43,895 nucleotides of DNA, from positions 1-43,895 of the IMG/VR virus record IMGVR_UViG_3300028388_001303. One strand, written 5' to 3'. Below, piece by piece: positions 26,629-33,525 of the stretch. Position 1 is the first letter of the stretch. The number at the start of each line of letters is the position of its first letter. The notes beneath the pieces were generated by a model. It made no database searches. It saw only the letters and a program-made list of their open reading frames with translations, and was not told where the DNA came from. The DNA is from a virus. The position numbers and the translations under genes were made by a program.

Positions 26629-26843
26629 GCGTTTTCATCACGATCACCTCTCGCTCCGTTGTACCATTCAAGGATTGCACTAGCCAGCTCAAGTGCATTG
26701 TTCTTGTTCATCCGCAAATACTGGTGCGTCTCTTTGTCTGTTACCTGTAGGTTCTTCCGGCTCCCACACTCCTCCAAGTCGGATGCTGGCCCGCAAAACT
26801 GCGTCAGATAAAACTTTTCTGTCTCTTTTAATTCACGACTCAT
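26625..26843 (-). CDS. Small hypothetical protein, end of the leftward operon
   Basis: 72 residues, mostly helical, containing one Cys pair (FCGPASDLEECGS) and ending in acidic residues. Its stop shares CTAG with the stop of the convergent giant gene, so no terminator separates the two; antisense overlap of transcripts is likely. It overlaps the upstream gene by 11 bases and is the last gene of the integration/recombination operon. An excisionase role would suit the position, but no HTH signature is seen. Confidence 0.55.
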   Translation of the reverse strand: MSRELKETEKFYLTQFCGPASDLEECGSRKNLQVTDKETHQYLRMNKNNALELASAILEWYNGARGDRDENA

Positions 26844-27048
26844 CTTTCACCTCCTTCGGTTTGTAGTTGGCGCACTCCTTCGTCCGCCAGATTGGATCAA
26901 ACAGGAACGGGTAGAAGAACCATCCATTCCTTATACCGTGTGGGTCCCCCTTCATGTTAGGGTCGGGGTCCTTGCAAGCGATGTGACAGTTTCCCGGCAC
27001 GGTCCCTCTGTTCACGCACTTGCTGCATTGTGTCTTGAGTTCTCTCAT
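26833..27048 (-). CDS. Cysteine-rich small conserved protein
   Basis: 71 residues with CSKC near the N-terminus, then PGNCHIAC, a GWFFYPFLFDPIW core and a final CANY. The spacing of five cysteines and one histidine suggests a small metal-binding fold; proteins of this pattern occur in phages and prophages without known function. GGGAGG precedes ATG 27048. It follows the integrase by 13 bases. Confidence 0.65.
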   Translation of the reverse strand: MRELKTQCSKCVNRGTVPGNCHIACKDPDPNMKGDPHGIRNGWFFYPFLFDPIWRTKECANYKPKEVKDES

Positions 27049-27061
27049 TTATACCTCCCGC

Positions 27062-28105
27062 TTACGCTGCTCGAGTAAGCCACACCCAGTGGGATGTCTC
27101 CTCCCCTAGCGCATCAGCAGCTTCAGCCAGCTTCTCAGTAGACAGGTGCGCGTACCTGAGCACCAGATCGAATGAACTCCACCCACCAAGCCGCTGTAGC
27201 TCGTGCAGCTCCGTCCCCATAATCACGTGCCAAGATGCCCACGTGTGCCTGAGATCGTGCCACTTGAAGTCTTCGATCTCGGCACGCTTCAGAGCCTCAC
27301 GCCACGCCCTCGTGTTGAAGTTCTTGATCCTGCTGCCGTTGTATTTGAAGACGTAGCCTGACACGCTTTCCTGCGCCTCGAGAACCGAGATGGCAACTCC
27401 ATTTAACGGAACAGTGTGAGGTTTCCCGTTCTTCATTTGTTCAGCCGGGATGTGGATCACCCTGCTCTTGAAGTCGATCATGTGCCACTGTAGTTTCTTC
27501 AGGTTCCCAGCCCTCAGCCCAGTCTGGAGGGTGAACAGCGCAGCATCAGCAAGGTGCTTCGGCAGTTCATTGATCAACTTCGCGGCCTCAAGACGTGTCA
27601 GCCATCGTTCACGTTTGTTCTTTGGCGACTCAACGGTGATCTTGGGCATGGTGTCGATCCACCCCCACTCGTCTCGCGCCTTCCGGAGGATCGCTCGCAT
27701 GATCTTGAGATGATGCCCAACCGTACTCACGCTAACTCGTTGTCCTGTGGTTGGGTTGGGTGCGCTCTCACGTACAGCCCTGATGAATCGCACGGTGTCT
27801 GCGTCGATGTCACGCAACGACACGCGACCGAGATGGGAGCTGAGCCACCTGAGATACGACCTGTCGGACTCGATGCTCCGCTTGTCTGACTTCTCGCTAA
27901 GCCACCGATCAACAGCCTCCTCCCATGAGTAATCGCGATCTGCCTTACGGCGCGACTCCATGAGCATGTCTGCCTTCAACGTGATTTCAAACTCGATTGC
28001 TTCGGCGCGGTTTGCCGTGCCAGTGCTTTTCCTGACTGATCCTATACCGGGGATGGAAAACTTAACCCAGTAATATGAGCTGTCGGGTCTCTTGTATATA
28101 GCCAT
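27062..28105 (-). CDS. int: Tyrosine-family phage integrase
   Basis: 347 residues with all catalytic residues: R198 (TGLRAG), K225 (MKNGK), H283 and R286 (HDLRH), W309 (LGGWS) in place of the second His, and Y318 (RYAHLS). The N-terminal 55 residues are an arm-binding/AP2-like part (YWVKFSIPGIGSVRKSTGT) and residues 60-150 the core-binding domain. It catalyses integration and, with a partner, excision. TATGGAGG lies upstream of ATG 28105. Unusually for an integrase there is almost no non-coding DNA around it that could hold attP; it is the eighth gene of the recombination operon. Confidence 0.95.
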   Translation of the reverse strand: MAIYKRPDSSYYWVKFSIPGIGSVRKSTGTANRAEAIEFEITLKADMLMESRRKADRDYSWEEAVDRWLSEKSDKRSIESDRSYLRWLSSHLGRVSLRDIDADTVRFIRAVRESAPNPTTGQRVSVSTVGHHLKIMRAILRKARDEWGWIDTMPKITVESPKNKRERWLTRLEAAKLINELPKHLADAALFTLQTGLRAGNLKKLQWHMIDFKSRVIHIPAEQMKNGKPHTVPLNGVAISVLEAQESVSGYVFKYNGSRIKNFNTRAWREALKRAEIEDFKWHDLRHTWASWHVIMGTELHELQRLGGWSSFDLVLRYAHLSTEKLAEAADALGEETSHWVWLTRAA

Positions 28106-28141
28106 GTTGCTACCTCCATAGTCAGCTTGAAAAAATCAATG

Positions 28142-28381
28142 TCAGTCAGTCACCTTGGCGTCCGGGTGAGTATTCCATTTCACCGGCTTCTTGCCTGACA
28201 TCCGATAAACTACTTTGTTTGTGATTGCCTCAACCTCTTTCTTGGCATTAGCCCCCGACCTCTCGCCGAAAGCCCACACATCTCCGTTCGGCTTATAGAT
28301 CACGTACTTATATGCAGCGCCTTCTCCTTGGCTTATCACTGCACGCCAGCCACCGACCTTGCCAATTACCTGCTCACTCAT
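28142..28381 (-). CDS. Small hypothetical protein beside csrA
   Basis: 79 residues from ATG 28381; an upstream in-frame start at 28414 would lie inside csrA. Beta-strand pattern with [26 protein letters not shown] and a central basic helix, ending in a short disordered tail. It overlaps the end of csrA by 8 bases, so the two are co-translated and may act together. No family recognised. Confidence 0.6.
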   Translation of the reverse strand: MSEQVIGKVGGWRAVISQGEGAAYKYVIYKPNGDVWAFGERSGANAKKEVEAITNKVVYRMSGKKPVKWNTHPDAKVTD

Positions 28382-28580
28382 AGTTAATGCAGCCCTCTTC
28401 CTCCTCAAGCTCACGGTCTCTCACTTCCTCGCGCAGAATAATGACATCGCTCGGTGCATCGAAGGCGAGCTTCACTTGATTGCCAGTGATTGAAACCACT
28501 GTAATCGAGATCGGCATATTGGTCACGTCATCACCGAGCAGAACCATCTGCCCTTCTTTTCTTCCAAGTATCAAGCTCAT
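28374..28580 (-). CDS. csrA: CsrA/RsmA-family RNA-binding regulator
   Basis: 68 residues. Matches CsrA along its length: N-terminal strand [10 protein letters not shown] (cellular form LILTRRVGE), GDD near 16-18, GNQV at 33-36, DAPSDV at 41-46 and LREEV at 49-53, where R50 corresponds to the RNA-binding Arg44 of E. coli CsrA. Family members are dimers that bind GGA motifs in mRNA leaders and alter translation or decay. GGAG is placed well before ATG 28580. It is co-transcribed with ssb, exonuclease, erf and int. It has a 5-residue insertion near residues 20-26 (TNMPISI) and an acidic C-terminal tail. Target RNAs may be phage or host mRNAs. Confidence 0.9.
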   Translation of the reverse strand: MSLILGRKEGQMVLLGDDVTNMPISITVVSITGNQVKLAFDAPSDVIILREEVRDRELEEEEGCINYE

Positions 28581-28612
28581 ATTTTGTTTCTCCTTTGCAG
28601 GTCTTGCAAACT

Positions 28613-29029
28613 TTAGTAGATGTACTCATGCTTCAACCGATCGAAGGGAATCTCGTCATCCAGATCAGGCAACGGTGCGGCTGGTGCCGCCTGAGGCTTG
28701 CTCTGCTGCGGTGCCGACTCCTTCCTTCCATCACCAGCAAAGGCGAAATCATTCACCTTCACCTCGAGGGAGGTTCTCTTCTGCCCGTCCTTCTCCCACT
28801 CGCGGAGGGTAAGCTCGCCGGTCACTACCAGCTTTGTGCCCTTCAGGAAATGCGGGGCCAACTTTTCCGCCCGAGCGCCGAACAGCGAACACCTTAACCA
28901 GTTGACAGTCTTTTTCTTGCCGTACCCGCATTCGTTGGCGACCGTGAAGCTCAGGACCGGCGTGCCGTTTGGGATATGGCGCAGCTCTGCATCTGACGCA
29001 AGATTACCCAATGCTGTAATGTTGTTCAT
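28613..29029 (-). CDS. ssb: Single-stranded DNA-binding protein
   Basis: 138 residues. The OB-fold spans about residues 1-100 ([38 protein letters not shown] and [14 protein letters not shown] are typical SSB blocks), followed by a Q/P/A linker. The acidic partner-binding tip DLDDEIPF is at 122-129 but is not terminal: nine more residues (DRLKHEYIY) follow. In cellular SSB the tip must be the very end, so partner binding may differ. Overlaps the preceding gene as ATGA. Acts with the exonuclease and Erf in recombination and replication. Confidence 0.92.
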   Translation of the reverse strand: MNNITALGNLASDAELRHIPNGTPVLSFTVANECGYGKKKTVNWLRCSLFGARAEKLAPHFLKGTKLVVTGELTLREWEKDGQKRTSLEVKVNDFAFAGDGRKESAPQQSKPQAAPAAPLPDLDDEIPFDRLKHEYIY

Positions 29030-29328
29030 CAGTGCTTCACCTCTTCAGAGTGGTCCACTTCCATCTGCCCCTCGAGGTAGTCGGCCAGCTTCTCCATAGC
29101 ATCCTTGTCGTTGTGTATCTGCGCCAACACGCCCAAAGGCCACGGCAAATACTCCTCCCCCTCCTTATCAGACTCTGTGACAATGTTAGAGCGGAATTCC
29201 ACCCTGTCACCGTTGTTCCTCCCCACAACCAAGAAGAGCGTCCATCCATCCTCTCCAACGACAACCTCACAAAGCTCAGTAATCTTTGCTTCGATGTCGT
29301 CAGGTACTGCTGTTTCAATCGTGCTCAT
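29029..29328 (-). CDS. Small acidic protein in the recombination operon
   Basis: 99 residues from ATG 29328, chosen because AGGAGG lies five bases upstream; a GTG six bases earlier is too near. Alternating strands (WTLFLVVGRNNGDRVEFRSN) then a helix rich in E and D. No family recognised. It overlaps the exonuclease end by 14 bases and the ssb start by four, so its expression is tied to both; a role as a recombination accessory is inferred from position only. Confidence 0.65.
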   Translation of the reverse strand: MSTIETAVPDDIEAKITELCEVVVGEDGWTLFLVVGRNNGDRVEFRSNIVTESDKEGEEYLPWPLGVLAQIHNDKDAMEKLADYLEGQMEVDHSEEVKH

Positions 29329-29923
29329 AGGCACCTCCTGCTTCTTTCCAAAATTCCAAGCAGCTTTCTGTTAGCCGCTCAATGTAAGGCTCGTCCCTTT
29401 CTACCCGGTGGATAGCCATCCGTGACTTCCTCATGTCGCCGCCGCTCGTCTTGAAGTAAGCAACAAAATCCCACCAGTCGCGCCCAGTTATCCAGAGACA
29501 TCCCTGAACCTGCGCCTTGTATTGCGAGGGTAGACCGCGTGATTGTGCCTTCAAGAATTGCTTGATGGACTTTGAGCACTTGATCTCAATTCCCCCATCT
29601 TTCCCAACCAACCCGTCCGGTGAGCAACCAACGAAAGTGTATTCATCATTGATGATAAGTCCTACCTCCTCAACCTCAGTATCCATCTCAAACTCATATG
29701 CACCTCTTGCCTCGTCCTCCCACTCAACCCCATGTTGGAACCATGGCGGAACTTCTTCATCGTCGAATGATGGCGCTCCTTGAATGGCTGCTGTTAACTC
29801 GTTGAGGTAAAGCTGCCTGCGCTTACTGCCACGCGAGGCAATAACATCTGCCAGCCTAGACGCTGTAATGATGCCGCGTCTGGCGTCGTGCCACTCCTTA
29901 CTTCTCTGGAGCATCCTTCTCAT
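29315..29923 (-). CDS. YqaJ / lambda-type 5'-3' exonuclease
   Basis: 202 residues from ATG 29923. Motifs of the family are in order: helix ARRGIITASR, the GVEWEDEARGAYE block at 65-77, D103 in SPDG, E113-I-K115, and a Q-rich YKAQVQG near 135-141. D103, E113 and K115 are the metal and catalytic residues of this PD-(D/E)xK nuclease, which digests one strand from duplex ends to leave 3' tails for the annealing protein. It overlaps erf by 26 bases. GGGAAG lies about seven bases upstream of the chosen start. Confidence 0.9.
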   Translation of the reverse strand: MRRMLQRSKEWHDARRGIITASRLADVIASRGSKRRQLYLNELTAAIQGAPSFDDEEVPPWFQHGVEWEDEARGAYEFEMDTEVEEVGLIINDEYTFVGCSPDGLVGKDGGIEIKCSKSIKQFLKAQSRGLPSQYKAQVQGCLWITGRDWWDFVAYFKTSGGDMRKSRMAIHRVERDEPYIERLTESCLEFWKEAGGAYEHD

Positions 29924-30560
29924 GAGATGCTTCCCGACCTTTCCTCTCAATTCTGCGCACAGCATCTGCAAAGTATTCGGCGGGGATATCAGTGAAATCC
30001 GTTACCCTGTAAACCTTGGCAGCAAGGTTTTTCAGCGTAGCCTCCGGGGGAAACCCGTGGTGCTCGCAAAGCTCAACAAGCTGCTCGATCTCTGGCGGTC
30101 TGATCTTCTTCACTCCCGCCTCGATGCGACCCTCTTCGTTCACCCCAGTCTCGAGTGAGAACATCTTCAGCAGCGCATTCTTTACTGCGTAAGAGAGCGC
30201 CTTCCCGGTAGCCTTGTCTCCGTGATCCTCGGCATGTGCCTCGAGTTGAAGGACAATCATATCACTCGGATCGTCCTCGTTCACAAAGCTGATGTCATAG
30301 AACCCACGATACAACCAGATGGTCCTGCCGGAATTCGTCCGTGAACCTGAGTCCAGCAGCTCAGAGCGCGTCAAGTGCGGGATGACGATAATTCCTTCAT
30401 CAATCATGTGTGTACGGGTTAACGCTGTGACCGCATCATGGGTAACTGCATCGTAGTTCTGGACCTTTGCATCCTTCTTGATGTAGCTGACCTGCTTCCT
30501 GACGTTGTTAACTCTCTGATAAATATTCGGCTTGATTTCAAGATTAACTGATTCGGTCAT
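29898..30560 (-). CDS. erf: ERF-family single-strand annealing protein
   Basis: 220 residues. The centre (about 108-140) holds the ERF core: an H-x-E-D-H-G-D-K-A stretch followed by TGKALSYAVKNALLKMFSLETG. The N-terminal part is beta-rich and the C-terminal 60 residues form a helix-rich tail ending in a basic, charged end. ERF proteins pair complementary single strands and promote genome circularisation. GGGAAGG precedes ATG 30560. It works with the exonuclease and SSB encoded downstream. Two bases after the regulator's stop. Confidence 0.88.
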   Translation of the reverse strand: MTESVNLEIKPNIYQRVNNVRKQVSYIKKDAKVQNYDAVTHDAVTALTRTHMIDEGIIVIPHLTRSELLDSGSRTNSGRTIWLYRGFYDISFVNEDDPSDMIVLQLEAHAEDHGDKATGKALSYAVKNALLKMFSLETGVNEEGRIEAGVKKIRPPEIEQLVELCEHHGFPPEATLKNLAAKVYRVTDFTDIPAEYFADAVRRIERKGREASHEKDAPEK

Positions 30561-30562
30561 AA

Positions 30563-30886
30563 TTACCTTCCCTCGATAAGATCGCGTGCGTGGTAGATTG
30601 GCTTGAGAAAGTGCTGCATCTCTTTGCGGTGCTGCTTATCCAGCTTCAGTTGGATGGTCTCGAGTCCGACGAGAGCGCCAGTCAAAAGAAGTGAGGCCTC
30701 CTCCTGATCCGTTATATCATCATAGAAAACAACCTCTCCATTGGTCCTTGCTACGACATCGCCGCGTCTGCTACGGGGCACGCCATGCTTGAGCCAGCTA
30801 GAGATGACGCCTTCGGTTACGCCAAAGGTTACGGCTGCTTCCTCATAGGATATTGCGTAATTGATAAGCCACTGTCTTAGATTCAT
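30563..30886 (-). CDS. Short HTH regulator, first gene of the leftward operon
   Basis: 107 residues from ATG 30886 (CGGAGGGGG a few bases upstream). Residues 8-36 form a helix-turn-helix, with YEEAAVTFGVTEGVISSWLKHG as two helices around a short turn. The C-terminal half is helical, perhaps for dimers. There is no LexA/CI-type S24 peptidase domain, so if this is the lysogeny repressor it would not be cut through RecA in the CI manner. It is transcribed from the left-facing promoter that overlaps the central palindrome, hence probably autoregulated. It could also act as a Cro-like or CII-like factor. Confidence 0.75.
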   Translation of the reverse strand: MNLRQWLINYAISYEEAAVTFGVTEGVISSWLKHGVPRSRRGDVVARTNGEVVFYDDITDQEEASLLLTGALVGLETIQLKLDKQHRKEMQHFLKPIYHARDLIEGR

Positions 30887-30915
30887 AACCCCCTCCGTGC
30901 TTCTGTTGTGTGATA

Positions 30916-30943
30916 AATATAGCAGGGCGGAAAGATAATGCAA
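30916..30943 (-). promoter_or_regulatory. Leftward early promoter
   Basis: On the minus strand TTGCAT (30943-30938) and TATATT (30921-30916) with a 16-base spacer, 30 bases before the first leftward start codon. Its -35 box lies within one arm of the palindrome. Confidence 0.7.
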
Positions 30944-30952
30944 GATATCTTG
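30941..30952. promoter_or_regulatory. Palindromic operator between divergent promoters
   Basis: CAAGATATCTTG is a perfect 12-base palindrome. Its left arm lies in the -35 box of the leftward promoter and its right arm in the -35 box of the rightward one, so one bound dimer could block both or favour one. A second partial half-site (AAGATAA) lies at 30932-30938. Confidence 0.75.
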
Positions 30953-30977
30953 TAAAAAAAAGCTGACCGGCTATACT
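30950..30977 (+). promoter_or_regulatory. Rightward early promoter
   Basis: TTGTAA (30950-30955) and TATACT (30972-30977) with a 16-base spacer. Transcription would start near 30984, giving a 25-base leader that contains GGGGG just before the Cro-like start codon. Confidence 0.75.
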
Positions 30978-31008
30978 CATGCCAAGATCACTAGACACAG
31001 GGGGACAT

Positions 31009-31248
31009 ATGGACGCATACCAATACCTAAAGGCCTATGGCAAAAATGCGTGTGAGCGTGTCGCAGAGAAGTGCGGCACAAGCTATGGCTACTATAAGCA
31101 GATTGCATACGGACACCGTAAGCCATCGCTGAGCCTATGCGAAAAGTTTGTTGAAGCTACCAACGGCGAGATCGACGTGACCAGCCTCATGCGAGCGGCC
31201 AACCTTGGGCCGATCAAAAACAGAACTGGGTACGCCAAGAGTGAGTAG
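31009..31248 (+). CDS. Cro-like DNA-binding protein
   Basis: 79 residues from ATG 31009, with GGGGGA five bases upstream; an ATG at 30979 lies before the predicted transcript start. Residues 12-45 form a helix-turn-helix of the Cro/YdaS type (ACERVAEKCGTSYGYYKQI then PSLSLCEKF). It is the first gene of the rightward operon, opposite the leftward regulator, the classical place of Cro, and probably binds the palindrome at 30941-30952. It overlaps the next gene by eight bases. Confidence 0.8.
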   Translation: MDAYQYLKAYGKNACERVAEKCGTSYGYYKQIAYGHRKPSLSLCEKFVEATNGEIDVTSLMRAANLGPIKNRTGYAKSE

Positions 31249-31672
31249 GCCAATTGATTTATTCCTTGGGCTTGCAGAGAACGTGCGGCAGACTTCCGGG
31301 CATGACTGGCATTGCAACTGCCCGGTCGGTCATTCAACGCCGGGCAGGAAGCTGGTCGTGACAGAGGGAGATGACGGGAGGGTGTTGCTGTATTGCTATG
31401 CAGGATGTAAAACGGATGAAATCTGTCAGGCCCTTGGTATTAGCATGAGCGACCTTTTCCCTGCGACCGATCAGGGTGATAGGGCGGAGTTGCTGGACAG
31501 GGGCAAGCGCAAGCGAGCGCTTGAGACACTGAGGATGGAGAGCCTTGTCCTGCACCTCGGATCGGCTGACCTTCTGGACAGCAAGAGGCTGAGCAATACG
31601 GACGTGGAGCGGCTCAGGGAAGCCAGCCGCAAAGTCTACAAGGCAATGACAGATTTATTCGCTAAAGGATGA
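31241..31672 (+). CDS. Stand-alone primase zinc-ribbon protein
   Basis: 143 residues from GTG 31241, coupled to the previous stop. The N-terminal 65 residues form a primase-type zinc ribbon: C27, H31, C52 and C56 with the family signature DGRVLLYCYAGC, as in CHC2-type phage and plasmid primases. The rest is a helical stretch ending KAMTDLFAKG, and there is no Toprim or other catalytic domain. It may guide template recognition for the replication genes downstream, or be a regulator derived from a primase. The 3' end of the gene lies inside a 37-base direct repeat. Confidence 0.75.
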   Translation: MSRPIDLFLGLAENVRQTSGHDWHCNCPVGHSTPGRKLVVTEGDDGRVLLYCYAGCKTDEICQALGISMSDLFPATDQGDRAELLDRGKRKRALETLRMESLVLHLGSADLLDSKRLSNTDVERLREASRKVYKAMTDLFAKG

Positions 31673-31676
31673 AAAG
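31640..31676. repeat. 37-base direct repeat, left copy
   Basis: Matches 36061-36097 at 34 of 37 bases, running from AAGGCAATGACAGATTTA to the end of GGATGAAAAG. This copy covers the last codons of the zinc-ribbon gene and ends directly before a large hairpin. The two copies bracket the 4.4-kb replication module. Confidence 0.85.
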
Positions 31677-31677
31677 A

Positions 31678-31723
31678 AGAATGCCCCGCTTGACAACGAG
31701 TATCAAGTGGGGCATTCTGTTTT
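31678..31723. terminator. Large inverted repeat, possible terminator
   Basis: AGAATGCCCC (31678-31687) pairs perfectly with GGGGCATTCT (31709-31718); a G-U pair and CTTG/CAAG extend the stem to 15 pairs with an 11-base loop. It is followed on the + strand by GTTTTC, a modest U-tract. A perfect TTGACA lies in the stem and loop (31690-31695), with only a weak -10 (CATTCT) 17 bases on, so it could also be the promoter region of the RNA that follows. Confidence 0.6.
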
Positions 31724-31727
31724 CAGC

Positions 31728-32085
31728 TTTGGTGTTAGCAGCACCTCGCGACTCAGATGAAAAAGGCATCGGAATCACTCTCGCTTACTTAAAGCGAACC
31801 ATACCAGAGCCTTTATCCAGAGTCCATGCTGTTTCACCGAGCTGGCGCAACAGTCCCACGGACAGGTCACAGTCACGCCTTATAAAACCGAGAGCAGCAG
31901 GGTTGAGAGTCTGTACGTTGCTTCCGGTGAGGAAAGACTGCACGGAGTGGTCAGGAACAGACAACCTTAATCGACAGACGGCTCCGGCGGGGCAAGTCGA
32001 AGAGGGAACAAAGGCTGGTATTAACCGGCCTATGGGTTCCCTTTGCTCTCCAGACTCTCCAACAGGGCAAGTAAATACTGGGAGG
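31728..32085 (+). ncRNA. Candidate structured non-coding RNA, about 360 bases
   Basis: No convincing gene fills this stretch (a 139-codon frame at 31669-32088 is Ser/Pro/Arg-rich with no proper ribosome site). Instead there are consecutive stable elements: a TCGCTT/AAGCGA hairpin near 31780; a three-way junction closed by GGTT (31901-31904)/AACC (31963-31966) plus GTCTGT/ACAGAC, enclosing TTCC/GGAA and a hairpin whose loop is GGA inside CACGGAGTG; TCGAC (31971)/GTCGA (31996) around GCTCC/GGGGC; and AGGGAAC (32003)/GTTCCCT (32036) enclosing AGGCTGG/CCGGCCT with a TATTAA loop. It matches none of the RNA classes I can recall with confidence; the next gene has its own ribosome site at 32080. Confidence 0.5.
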
Positions 32086-32092
32086 TGAAAGT

Positions 32093-32557
32093 ATGATTGA
32101 CTGGATTGATTTTGAGAAACGACAGCCAGAGAGGGACGGGTTCTATCTCTTGCTGCGAAGCGGGAAGGACATCCTTCAGAGTGAGTGGAACGCAGGGAAG
32201 TGGTGGAATAGTTTAGGGGTAAGCTCGTCAGGTGAAGACGTGACCCATTGGGCCTACATAAATTACCCAGACGATCCAGATTGCGAGAGTGGCTCTCTCT
32301 CCGCGCAGATTGCAGAAGAGGACTGGCTGGAGTTCTGGTCGGCGTACCCAAGAAAGGACAACAAGAAGAAAGCGCACACTGCGTTTAAGCGGTTGCCACA
32401 ATACAAGCGCCGCAAGGCAATCGAAGATGCGCCGAAGAGATACAAGGATGTCGAGCGCAGGTTCGTGCCCCTGCCGACTACCTACATTCACGGAGAGCGA
32501 TGGGATGACGAGCTTCCAAAGCAGACATCCAATAAGCGCTCATGGGGAGGTGTTTGA
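32093..32557 (+). CDS. DUF551-like / replication-protein fusion
   Basis: 154 residues; GGGAGGTG precedes ATG 32093. Residues 1-60 resemble DUF551 phage proteins (IDFEKRQPERDGFYLLL and THWAYINYP). Residues 75-154 resemble the C-terminal part of phage replication initiation (O/DnaT-like) proteins: FWSAYPRKDNKKKAHTAFKR and VPLPTTYIHGERWDDEL, a pattern that loads helicase. The two parts usually occur in separate proteins, so this looks like a fusion. It overlaps the helicase gene (TGATG), supporting a helicase-loader role. Confidence 0.7.
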   Translation: MIDWIDFEKRQPERDGFYLLLRSGKDILQSEWNAGKWWNSLGVSSSGEDVTHWAYINYPDDPDCESGSLSAQIAEEDWLEFWSAYPRKDNKKKAHTAFKRLPQYKRRKAIEDAPKRYKDVERRFVPLPTTYIHGERWDDELPKQTSNKRSWGGV

Positions 32558-33525
32558 TGGCAGGTTACATTCAGCCGAACGAGATCGACTGGGGTAAGTG
32601 GGATGAAATCAACGAGGGGGCGTCCATCATTCCCGCTTCGAGTGTCGTTGATCAGGTCAAGGAGTACATGGAAGGAGGGGGAGCGCTCAGTGGCCCGCGA
32701 CTTCCATGGGACAAGACGCGAGACCTGTTTGCCTTCCGCCCCGGCGAGGTCAGCCTCTGGTCAGGTTACAACAAGTCAGGTAAATCGCTTGTCCTGAGTC
32801 AGATCATGCTCGACATGATCAAGGTCGAGCCATCACTGGTCGCCTCATACGAAATGAAACTGCACCTACTCATGTACCGCAAGGCACGCCAAGCAGCAGG
32901 TGTCGAGAACCCGAGTCACGAGTTTGTTGACAGGTTCCACGAGTGGACAAACAATAGGCTATGGCTCTATGATCACTATGGCAACGTGCAATCTGAGCGA
33001 GTCAGGCAGATGATTAATTATGCAGTCCAAGAGATCGGGGTTAAGCATGTAGTCATTGACTCGTTAATGAAAATCAACATCGCAATGGAAGACAAGCACA
33101 CGATCAGGCAGTTCGTGAATGACCTGACCATGCTTGCACAGGTTCACAACATTCACATTCACCTCGTTGCGCACAGCAAGAAGCCCGAGAGCCAGTCAGG
33201 CGGCATGGTCCAGCGTGCTGGTGCTCGCTATAATGTGGCGGGATCGTCAGATATTTCAAATCAAGTAGACAATATCTTCATCATGTCACGTAACGAGCAG
33301 AAGGAAGAGCTGATCGAAAGGGGGGAGGCGGACGAGGACATCCTTGCTTGGCCTGATGCGGTGTTACGTCTTGACGGATGCAGGCATGGTGAGTGGACAG
33401 GTAACATCAACCTCTGGTTTGATCCGCCATCGCAGCAGTACAAGGAGTCACAGAACGGCCCGCTACTCCCGTTCCCAAACGCGAGAGAGCATAATACTTT
33501 CTTGAGAGATAAGCATGAAGGGTAG
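32557..33525 (+). CDS. DnaB/RecA-fold replicative helicase
   Basis: 322 residues from ATG 32557 (GGGGAGG six bases upstream). Walker A is SGYNKSGKS at 69-77, Walker B is HVVIDSL at 164-170, with the helicase H-loop region near HIHLVAHSKK. This is the hexameric motor domain alone: the N-terminal DnaB domain and the primase domain are both missing, as in short phage helicases. It unwinds DNA at the fork and probably depends on the fusion protein upstream for loading and on the zinc-ribbon protein or host primase for primers. Confidence 0.88.
   Translation: MAGYIQPNEIDWGKWDEINEGASIIPASSVVDQVKEYMEGGGALSGPRLPWDKTRDLFAFRPGEVSLWSGYNKSGKSLVLSQIMLDMIKVEPSLVASYEMKLHLLMYRKARQAAGVENPSHEFVDRFHEWTNNRLWLYDHYGNVQSERVRQMINYAVQEIGVKHVVIDSLMKINIAMEDKHTIRQFVNDLTMLAQVHNIHIHLVAHSKKPESQSGGMVQRAGARYNVAGSSDISNQVDNIFIMSRNEQKEELIERGEADEDILAWPDAVLRLDGCRHGEWTGNINLWFDPPSQQYKESQNGPLLPFPNAREHNTFLRDKHEG

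Noticed and set aside
31904-31966. Resemblance of GAGGAAAGACTG to the RNase P GAGGAAAGUCC motif
   Set aside because: The pairing partner (ACAGAA...CGGCUUA-type) is absent and the local sequence folds into its own three-way junction.
31728-32085. CsrB/RsmY-like decoy RNA for the phage CsrA homologue
   Set aside because: Only one GGA lies in a hairpin loop (31944-31946); others are in stems or unpaired and not repeated in the way of known decoys.
31785-32351. 188-codon minus-strand frame over the candidate RNA and the next gene
   Set aside because: Ser/Arg/Pro-rich, runs antisense through a real gene, and has no ribosome-binding site.
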